Below are positions 1 through 5,661 of a stretch of 33,005 bases of DNA, in pieces. A program made the translations under genes and the position numbers. Where the stretch lies: NCBI GenBank assembly GCA_964497585.1, contig CAZCDS010000073.1, forward strand, positions 1 through 33,005, read 5' to 3'. Below the pieces are notes generated by a model, which did no database searches, was not told where the DNA came from, and saw nothing but the letters and a program-made list of their open reading frames with translations. The stretch comes from CAZCDS01 sp964497585 (GTDB lineage Bacteria > Desulfobacterota > Desulfomonilia > Desulfomonilales > Desulfomonilaceae). Position 1 is the first letter of the stretch. Each line of letters starts with the position of its first letter.

Positions 1-568
1 ATCTCTCGCTCATTTTCCTTACCTCAATGTTCACTGTTAGAAAGAGCGGTGGTATCAGATCCGATGTTATCTGGGATGCGAGCACCCATCCCTTGACCGG
101 AGCTTCGACTTGCGCCCAGTTGTCGGATGTCCACACTCCCGTCAACCGCAGCTTTGCCGCAAGCTCAGCGCAGCCGACCTTATCATAGCCCGTTCCCGGA
201 CCGCTCCGGATTCTCAAACAGAGTTCCGGCTTGTCAACGGAGGCAACCGTGGCCTCGCCGCCGACGGGCTTGAGGTGCTGCATACTGACCCATGCTCCGC
301 TTACGGGCGATACGAGCTTCATGTAACCGTTCTTGAATTGAGCATTCCCCTTCACTTCCGTTCCCACCGGGAGATAACCTTTGGGAGCGCTCGTGGAGGA
401 CGGCCCTGAACGGACGGTCAAACCTCGGTCACTGTCACCGGTGGCCACCGTGGCTGCTGCCAATCCTACTTTGTCCCCGACAACGGTAAACGCCATCGCG
501 GGATTTGCCGCGGCAAGGAACATGGGAACAAGGGCCGTAATTGCGATTATATATGCTGATGCTCTCAT
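1..568 (-). CDS. Exported protein with two SH3b domains (3' part beyond window)
   Basis: The frame opens at an ATG at 568, preceded by GGAGG on the minus strand, and runs off the left edge without a stop, giving 189 visible residues. Residues 1-26 form a signal peptide ending AMA before FTVV, so the protein should be exported. Two bacterial SH3 (SH3b) repeats follow. The first, about residues 48-100, has TVRSGPSSTSAPKGYLPVGT. The second, about 115-168, has CLRIRSGPGTGYDKVG and later NWAQVEAPVKGWV, which is the usual end of this fold. SH3b domains typically bind peptidoglycan or other envelope ligands, so a cell-wall role is likely but the ligand is unknown. A C-terminal catalytic domain could lie outside the window. 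The partial state is only because of the window edge. Confidence 0.85.
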   Translation of the reverse strand, partial: MRASAYIIAITALVPMFLAAANPAMAFTVVGDKVGLAAATVATGDSDRGLTVRSGPSSTSAPKGYLPVGTEVKGNAQFKNGYMKLVSPVSGAWVSMQHLKPVGGEATVASVDKPELCLRIRSGPGTGYDKVGCAELAAKLRLTGVWTSDNWAQVEAPVKGWVLASQITSDLIPPLFLTVNIEVRKMSER

Positions 569-1120
569 GGTGAGACCTCCTCGACACATTACATGACGAG
601 GCCGCTGAGACGAACTATCCGTGCGGCCAACCATTGCAGCACCGGATCAAAAAAAGCGGACCTCTCCTTACAGACGTTGGCCACCAACTTTCCGATGTCA
701 AACCGGGTGGCGCGGAAAGGAGAGCTGGAGATACAAAGGGGGCAAGAGATGGGGCCGGCAGGACTGCGATCATTGCCAACATACCGGGAAATTGGGGGAA
801 GTAAGAAATTTCCAGCTCCAAGGCCCCAACACACCAAGAAGACGAGGGAATATCAGGCACAGAGGCGCAAAGGCACAGAGAAAATTCCGCTACGAGACGC
901 GCTGAAGGACGTGAACAACCTCTTGATTTCTCTCCGCCTCGTATCCGGATCATCGGTTCCGTTCCGGGTGCCAACCCGGGTCTCGCAGGACTCGGCCTGC
1001 CGTACTTCACTATGCTCCTATGCGCGACGGGTCCGTTGATCGACCAAGGGTGCACGGGTCGGAGGTCTCCGGGAAGAGCCGATCTGCTGATGGGAGCCCT
1101 CCCCGGAGAACGGGGGATGG
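569..1120. other. Intergenic region, 552 bases, no supported gene
   Basis: Open frames occur on both strands here but none has a ribosome site joined to a protein-like sequence. Around 855-885 there is a short purine-rich quasi-repeat of the GGCACAGAGGCGCAAAGGCACAGAG kind, similar to spacer repeats I have seen in many environmental bacterial genomes. A G+C-rich hairpin lies at 1097-1118, next to the end of the iron-sulfur gene. Confidence 0.5.
1097..1118 (-). terminator. Possible terminator hairpin after the sulfur-redox operon
   Basis: On the minus strand CCCCG and CGGGG arms around a TTCTC loop begin just after the stop codon of the iron-sulfur gene. There is no T-run, so a factor-independent terminator is only possible. 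Confidence 0.3.
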
Positions 1121-2419
1121 TCACGCGACTTCAGCCGCGCGTTCTTGGGTGGGAATCTCTTCTTCGGTCTTTTCCTGGACGAGCGCTTCCGCAACGAGGC
1201 TTGAAAGGAACTCAACCCGGTTGCCCAGTTGGTAGTGCTCGTTGAGGTCAGAGATCTGGGAATGGCAATTCTCGCATGCGGTTACGGTGATCACGGAGCC
1301 GGTCTCTTTGATCTGATCGGCCTTGACACGACCGGACATCATGCGGAATTCATGCTCGCCGATCGCGACGAGTCCGCCGCCCCCGCCGCAGCACCAATTT
1401 GTCCTACGGTTGGGAACCATTTCCACGAAGTCGTCCGTGAGCTGGTTGATGACGTAGCGCGGGGCCTCGTATATGCCGCCGTTTCGCGCGATCTGACAGG
1501 GGTCGTGGTACGTCATACGACCCTTGATCCTGGTCTTGTCCACCTTGATGCGGCCCTCTTTCAGATAGCGTTCCATGAGCTGGACAAAGGTGATGACCTT
1601 GAAGGGGTGCTTCCCGGTCATATGTCTCATGACGCGGTACGCGGTGCCGCACTCGCAGATGACCACCTCTTTGACCCGCAATCGGGTGGCTTCGTCGATA
1701 ATCCTCTTGGCGATTCTTTGGGTAGCTATGGGGTTGCCGACAAACGCGCCGAAATTGACCGCCTCGAAGTAGCTGAGTGTCCACCTTTCATCGGCCGCGT
1801 TCATGATTGCGGCCGCGGGGATAATGGAATGCTTTCCCGCGAGCGCGACGTAGAGCACATTCGCGTCCTCCACATCGAGGGGAATCGCGTCCTTGCCTGC
1901 TTCCTGGCGCCATTTCTCTACGACCTCGGCTTCGAGTTTCTCCACGGCCTTGGCGAAGTTCGTCTTGGTCGCGTCGATGTTTTCACCCTTGGCGATCGAT
2001 ACGTCCGCGAGCATGGAAAGCACCTTGGGTTCCATATTCGCAGCGATGAGCATCGCCTTTGCTATGCCCTGGAACTGCTGCGTATCAATCCCGAAGGGGC
2101 AAACGGTCATGCAGCGCCGACACCCGGTGCAGGAGAACGCGGTCTCGTAGACCTTCTCCATCCATCGGTCGTCGAGTTCGACGGCCTCCTTGAGCCACGG
2201 TGCGAACCTGCCCGATGCCTTGTGGTACTTCTCGAAAAGCCGCCGCAAATTCTGCGCTCGACCCACAGGGGAGTAGCGCGTCTCGGGAGTAGCCGCGTAC
2301 ACGTGACACGCTTCAATGCACGCTCCGCAGCGCGCGCAGTTTTCCATGTACATTTTGATCGACTGGTTGATTTTGTTGGCGAAGACGTCCAGGAGTTCCT
2401 TTTTCTGTTTTTCGTCCAT
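1121..2419 (-). CDS. HdrD/DsrK/TmcB-like iron-sulfur protein with CCG domain
   Basis: This 432-residue soluble protein looks like the catalytic subunit of a heterodisulfide-reductase-type membrane complex. Two [4Fe-4S] ferredoxin motifs are visible: C28-x2-C31-x2-C34-x3-C38 and C97-x2-C100-x2-C103-x3-C107. The C-terminal CCG (DUF224) domain is intact: C308, C343-C344 followed by five glycines, and C382-x2-C385, the ligand set for the noncubane [4Fe-4S] site that cleaves disulfides in HdrB. The first CCG repeat is degenerate, with only C255 and C257, as in DsrK and TmcB relatives. The gene starts 2 nt after the membrane cytochrome gene, so the two are co-translated and probably form one complex at the cytoplasmic face of the membrane. 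The position after TusA and DsrE2 suggests a persulfide or disulfide substrate; this is inference. Confidence 0.85.
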   Translation of the reverse strand: MDEKQKKELLDVFANKINQSIKMYMENCARCGACIEACHVYAATPETRYSPVGRAQNLRRLFEKYHKASGRFAPWLKEAVELDDRWMEKVYETAFSCTGCRRCMTVCPFGIDTQQFQGIAKAMLIAANMEPKVLSMLADVSIAKGENIDATKTNFAKAVEKLEAEVVEKWRQEAGKDAIPLDVEDANVLYVALAGKHSIIPAAAIMNAADERWTLSYFEAVNFGAFVGNPIATQRIAKRIIDEATRLRVKEVVICECGTAYRVMRHMTGKHPFKVITFVQLMERYLKEGRIKVDKTRIKGRMTYHDPCQIARNGGIYEAPRYVINQLTDDFVEMVPNRRTNWCCGGGGGLVAIGEHEFRMMSGRVKADQIKETGSVITVTACENCHSQISDLNEHYQLGNRVEFLSSLVAEALVQEKTEEEIPTQERAAEVA

Positions 2420-2421
2420 TG

Positions 2422-3156
2422 TTACCCCCGTCTCAGCTTCGTCATGGGCACCGCAAAGAAGGTGTGCATGATCTTGCTGAAAGGCAGAACCAGGAGGAAC
2501 AGGTTCGCTAGGAGTACGTGAACCACAATTATCGCATAATGCGGATGATCCAGCTCAACAGCAGGATCCGCCCAGGTGAACCTGATCAGGTTGTTTAAAT
2601 AAACTCCGAAATCTGCCTTGCCCAGTCCGAAGCCGCTTTGCGTCCAGGAGTTGCCCCAACTGATCACGTCGCCCGAGATGAACAAACAGAAAAGCAGGAA
2701 GAGCAGCAAGTAATCCGCGGGAACGGAGATCTCTCGGACCGGTGTACGGAACCGGCGGAACAACAGGTAGAGCAGGCAGATGGTGAGCACGAGGCCAACG
2801 GCTCCGTCTCCGAGCATGTTCGCGGAGTCGGGAGACATGATGTTGATCTGGGGGAACAGATCCAAGTGTGAAAGGATCAGTAGCACCAGACCGATGTGGA
2901 AGAGCGCGAGAAAGGTCCACAGCAGAGGCTTGTTGGTTCGAAGAGAGGACATGCCGAAGGCATCCAGGATCGCTCCCGGGAGCCCGCCCGTGTTCCAGTC
3001 CTCGGGGTCTTTTCCTTCCGGGAAAATCCTCAGGGTCGGGGGCGTCTTCGGCGCCCTGAGGATCTCGATGACCTTCACCACGATCCAGGCGATGCACCAG
3101 GCAACCGCGAAGTACACCATCGGAACCGTGATGAAATAAAAAATCTTGTCTATCAT
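2422..3156 (-). CDS. NarI/DsrM-like di-heme membrane cytochrome b
   Basis: A 244-residue integral membrane protein with about five hydrophobic segments (near residues 8-33, 80-98, 118-136, 150-170 and 207-228). Four histidines fit the NarI heme ligands exactly in spacing: H87 and H97 (10 apart) and H213 and H231 (18 apart), the last pair flanking LPFSKIMH, a hallmark of the nitrate-reductase gamma, DsrM, HmcE and TmcC family. It should bind two b hemes and pass electrons between the menaquinone pool and the iron-sulfur subunit encoded directly downstream. The ATG at 3156 has GGGAG in front of it. It is the third-last link of a five-gene operon, 18 nt after tusA. The direction of electron flow cannot be read from the sequence. 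Confidence 0.85.
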   Translation of the reverse strand: MIDKIFYFITVPMVYFAVAWCIAWIVVKVIEILRAPKTPPTLRIFPEGKDPEDWNTGGLPGAILDAFGMSSLRTNKPLLWTFLALFHIGLVLLILSHLDLFPQINIMSPDSANMLGDGAVGLVLTICLLYLLFRRFRTPVREISVPADYLLLFLLFCLFISGDVISWGNSWTQSGFGLGKADFGVYLNNLIRFTWADPAVELDHPHYAIIVVHVLLANLFLLVLPFSKIMHTFFAVPMTKLRRG

Positions 3157-3174
3157 GGCAGACTCCCGAATCGT

Positions 3175-3414
3175 CTATTTGAGTCGTTTGACGAAGATCT
3201 TGATCATGTCGTCAAGCTGATCGGTTTCAAGAATTTCGTTCCCGCTCGTCTGTGCCCACGCGGGGAAGTCGGAGAGCGATCCCGGATCGGTGGTGTGTAC
3301 TTCGATAACCTCTCCGACGTCTACGCTGTTGATTTCCTGGCTGATCTTGACCACGGGCATGGGGCAGGGGAGCCCCTTAACGTCCAGCAATTTGGTAGCA
3401 TTGTGCTCGCTCAT
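3175..3414 (-). CDS. TusA-family sulfur carrier protein
   Basis: A 79-residue protein of the TusA/SirA family. The diagnostic CPxP motif is present as C17-P-M-P near the N-terminus (LDVKGLPCPMPVVK), and Cys17 would carry a persulfide. The length matches the family. A strong GAGGAGG ribosome site lies just before the ATG at 3414. In known systems TusA passes sulfane sulfur between donors such as rhodaneses and acceptors such as DsrE, DsrC or sHdr proteins. Here it sits between a DsrE2-like gene and a membrane/iron-sulfur redox pair, a context fitting sulfur delivery to or from that complex rather than tRNA thiolation. I therefore do not give the symbol tusA as a proven function. Confidence 0.9.
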   Translation of the reverse strand: MSEHNATKLLDVKGLPCPMPVVKISQEINSVDVGEVIEVHTTDPGSLSDFPAWAQTSGNEILETDQLDDMIKIFVKRLK

Positions 3415-3424
3415 CTCGTCCTCC

Positions 3425-3976
3425 TCAGATGAAAAGCTGGTTGGCGGAATTCTTCGCGTGTGCCAGAAACGTGGCTACTCCGACGAATTCCATATTTGGA
3501 TAATCGATGATTTCCTCGCGCTTGAAGCCCATGAGATCCATGGACATTTCGCAGACTTTGATCTCTACGCCCAACTGCCCCGCGAGCTCGAAAAGCTGAT
3601 CGAGACTCGGTGCGTTCTTCTTCTTCATGAGCCCTTTAAGCATGGCGGTTCCCATGCCCCCCATGTTCATGTTGGAAAGTTTCACCTTGTTGCGGCCCTT
3701 GGGGAGCATCCAGCCGAACATCTTGGACATGAAGTCCTTGCCTTTGGACCCGAAATCGGGTTTACGCAGGGCTGCGGTTGCCCAGAATGTGAAGAACATC
3801 ACGGCTTTCATTCCCATGGCCGCCGCGCCGGTCGCGATGATCATCGCGGCGAGGAGCTTGTCAAGGTCTCCGGAAAAGACGACCATGGAGATCTTGTTTT
3901 CCGGTCCTGGCTGAGGCTGAAGCTCGTCGAGCTTCTTTTCCAGGGTCAACAGTTGGGCCTGTACGTCTTCGGTCAT
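3425..3976 (-). CDS. DsrE2-like (DsrE/DsrF/DrsH family) sulfur-relay protein
   Basis: The start is the ATG at 3976, which has GGAGGAAGACC in front. An upstream in-frame ATG at 4051 would overlap arsR and lacks a ribosome site. The 183-residue product has the DsrE/F/H fold pattern: a short N-terminal helix, then KISMVVFSGDLDKLLAAMII, a second hydrophobic strand-helix (about 47-72), and the conserved VCEMSMDLMG motif holding Cys142. That is the only cysteine in the protein, so it would act as a single-cysteine persulfide carrier. The protein is unusually rich in methionine, and the hydrophobic segments suggest membrane contact, a property described for DsrE2 proteins. TusA follows 10 nt later, matching the common tusA-dsrE2 pairing in sulfur-metabolising prokaryotes. 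Confidence 0.85.
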   Translation of the reverse strand: MTEDVQAQLLTLEKKLDELQPQPGPENKISMVVFSGDLDKLLAAMIIATGAAAMGMKAVMFFTFWATAALRKPDFGSKGKDFMSKMFGWMLPKGRNKVKLSNMNMGGMGTAMLKGLMKKKNAPSLDQLFELAGQLGVEIKVCEMSMDLMGFKREEIIDYPNMEFVGVATFLAHAKNSANQLFI

Positions 3977-4040
3977 TGGTCTTCCTCCTTCAGAGTCGGC
4001 ATAGCAGCCGGTATTTTTTGTGAAGTCAGCGCCCCTTGGT

Positions 4041-4334
4041 TCAGTGGGCACAGCCTTCGAGACAGTTGATCAGGTCCTTGAGGCCGGGCTCGGCCAGTGT
4101 GTACCGTGCGGCTCCATTTTTCCTGACAGTGGTGACGAGGCCGCTCATCCGCAATATTCTCAGGTGCTGCGAGACATTGGCCTGCGTGGTCCCCAAACGC
4201 TCGACCAGGCTGCTGACCCGCTGGTCCTCGGCGGCGATGATGGCGACGATGCGCAGTCGCACGGGGTGTGCGATGGCCTTGACGATATCGGCGAGGTGCT
4301 GTGCCCGGTCAGGGTTTTCAGAGATGGACGGCAT
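4041..4334 (-). CDS. ArsR/SmtB-family transcriptional repressor
   Basis: A 97-residue winged-helix protein, typical ArsR length. The helix-turn-helix is seen as SSLVERLGTTQANVSQHLRI (residues 41-60) followed by the wing VRKNGAARYTL (70-80). The metal-binding ELCVCDL motif of arsenic sensors is absent; the only cysteines are Cys91 and Cys95 in the C-terminal NCLEGCAH. This hints at a thiol, persulfide or metal sensor with C-terminal ligands, but the inducer is unknown. It is the first gene of the sulfur-redox operon, and a promoter with an overlapping inverted repeat lies directly upstream, the standard autoregulation arrangement for this family. The next gene's start is 64 nt downstream of the arsR stop. 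Confidence 0.9.
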   Translation of the reverse strand: MPSISENPDRAQHLADIVKAIAHPVRLRIVAIIAAEDQRVSSLVERLGTTQANVSQHLRILRMSGLVTTVRKNGAARYTLAEPGLKDLINCLEGCAH

Positions 4335-4356
4335 GGTCTTTCAGCAAGTCATCCTC

Positions 4357-4384
4357 ATATAAAGATATAATAATATCCTTATAC
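4357..4384 (-). promoter_or_regulatory. Inverted-repeat operator, probable ArsR site
   Basis: Arms ATATAAAGATAT (4357-4368) and ATATCCTTATAC (4373-4384) are inverted copies, matching at 10 of 12 positions around a 4-nt AATA spacer. The repeat covers the -10 box and expected transcription start of the arsR operon, where ArsR-family repressors typically bind A+T-rich dyads of this kind. Confidence 0.75.
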
Positions 4385-4406
4385 AAGAATGCCAGATCTT
4401 TGTCAA
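4378..4406 (-). promoter_or_regulatory. Sigma-70 type promoter of the arsR operon
   Basis: Reading the minus strand, TTGACA (4406-4401), a 17-nt spacer, and TATAAG (4383-4378) form a near-consensus promoter. Transcription would start near 4371, giving a leader of under 40 nt to the arsR ATG. Confidence 0.75.
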
Positions 4407-4740
4407 CCTTTTTTATCGAGAAACAATCCAATCGTGCTGAGGCTGGATAATAAGTTGTAAATTAAGTAGGTTGACGCTCTATATCCTTGACAATATCTCT
4501 CAAGATAGTGCCCCGTCTCGGACTTTCATGGGCCAGGGTGGGGGGGCCACCTACCGAGTCCCTCACGCGCCGGAGAGCCAACCGCATTTCCGGGATCTCG
4601 GAAAGCCCCCAGTACACACTTCCAAGAAAATCGGTAAATTACGGTCGCAAGGGGTTGCCACGGACGGTCAAACCTGCCAGAATCGCGTGCCGCGGCCAAA
4701 AGTGCCGATCTGGTCAGCGGAGACATTCACGAGTACTCAG
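4407..4740. other. Divergent intergenic region with a weaker plus-strand promoter candidate
   Basis: On the plus strand TTGACG (4472-4477), a 17-nt spacer and TATCTC (4495-4500) form a candidate promoter for the cytochrome b gene. Within the spacer the octamer ATATCCTT (4482-4489) repeats exactly the half-site found in the arsR operator. From 4510 to 4740 the sequence is G+C-rich and holds no gene I can support, leaving a long leader of about 230 nt. Confidence 0.4.
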
Positions 4741-5376
4741 ATGGCAAAGGGATCGTTCTCAGCGCTGCTGCTGCACCTCCATCCCCCGTCGGTTCCCGAA
4801 CGTTCCGCGAGGCTTGGGTACACGTGGTGCCTCGGCGGCCTCGCAGTGTGGATGTTTGTTCTGGAGGCGGTCACCGGGGTTCTTCTCATGCTTCACTATG
4901 TCCCGACCCTTTCCGGCGCCTATCTATCAGTGCAGGACATCACGCATCTGGTCCCGTACGGGTTCTTTCTCCGGAATCTTCACTACTGGTGCGGTCAGGT
5001 GATGGTTGCCCTGGTTGTGCTCCACATGATGAGGGTCTTCATCACCGGTTCCTATGGTCCACCGAGGCGATTCAACTGGATCATCGGGCTGGGGCTGCTC
5101 ATTGGGACCCTTTTCGTCGATTTCACCGGATATCTCCTGGTCTGGGACGACCGAGCACTTTGGGCCCGCACCATTGCGCGCAATCTCGCCGAGACGGTGC
5201 CGCTGGTCGGGTCCGGCGCGGCAGTCTTACTCTTCGGCTCCGCGGAAATCTCCGATTCCATGCTGGTACGGCTGTACGTGTGGCATGTGGTCCTCTTGCC
5301 CGTAATCATGGCCCTGCTCATGGTCTGGCACTTTTGGAGAATACGCAAGGACGGAGGCATATCTGTGAGGCTGTAG
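4741..5376 (+). CDS. Cytochrome b6-type protein (N-terminal cytochrome b domain only)
   Basis: I take the ATG at 4741 because family similarity begins there (HLHPPSVPERSARLGYTWCL); the in-frame sequence further upstream does not look like protein. No strong ribosome site is seen, so the start is uncertain. The 211-residue product has four membrane helices. The heme ligands are H81/H95 and H182/H197; the 14-residue gap in the second pair is the b6 type rather than the mitochondrial type. Cys30 in TWCLGG aligns with the cysteine of cytochrome b6 (YCLGG) that binds heme c_n. GYLLVWDDRALWA replaces the usual GYxLPWDQ segment. It ends after the fourth helix at RIRKDGG, as split b6 proteins do. No Rieske protein, subunit IV or c-type cytochrome gene is adjacent. 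Its role is probably quinol/quinone electron transfer with unknown partners. Confidence 0.8.
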   Translation: MAKGSFSALLLHLHPPSVPERSARLGYTWCLGGLAVWMFVLEAVTGVLLMLHYVPTLSGAYLSVQDITHLVPYGFFLRNLHYWCGQVMVALVVLHMMRVFITGSYGPPRRFNWIIGLGLLIGTLFVDFTGYLLVWDDRALWARTIARNLAETVPLVGSGAAVLLFGSAEISDSMLVRLYVWHVVLLPVIMALLMVWHFWRIRKDGGISVRL

Positions 5377-5661
5377 GCTTAGCAGTCCACGTGAACCACG
5401 TGCGGTCACCGTAGAGGCACGGCGCATTGCCGGAGTAGGGGGCCGCGGCGCGCCTCAACCCGGTCTCATATCTCTGTTTGACAGCCCGCATTAGAGATCC
5501 AACCTTTTTCCAAGATATCAGCTTGTTATGCCCGCAACACCAGGCTCGTGAAGCCGGGGGGATCGCCCGCACCGCATGGACTGCGGCAAAGGGATGACTA
5601 TACTTTCACATAAGGGCGCGCGGGAGGCATGTGATCTGACTACGGAAGGAGCGCCCAAACC
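5377..5661. other. Intergenic region, 285 bases
   Basis: No gene is supported. Two CACGTG hexamers lie close together near 5388-5402; their meaning is unknown. Confidence 0.4.

Noticed and set aside
593..1124. Overlapping open frames on both strands in the first intergenic region
   Set aside because: Arg- and Ser-rich low-information translations, no ribosome sites, and strong G+C bias effects.
1229..2521. 430-codon open frame on the plus strand opposite the iron-sulfur gene
   Set aside because: It mirrors a gene with clear ferredoxin and CCG motifs on the minus strand; its translation has no recognisable family and no membrane or motif logic.
4471..4740. N-terminal extension of the cytochrome b6-like protein
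   Set aside because: The 90 in-frame codons give a non-conserved, Pro/Ser/Arg-rich sequence with no Rieske or c-type heme motif, and they overlap the candidate promoter.
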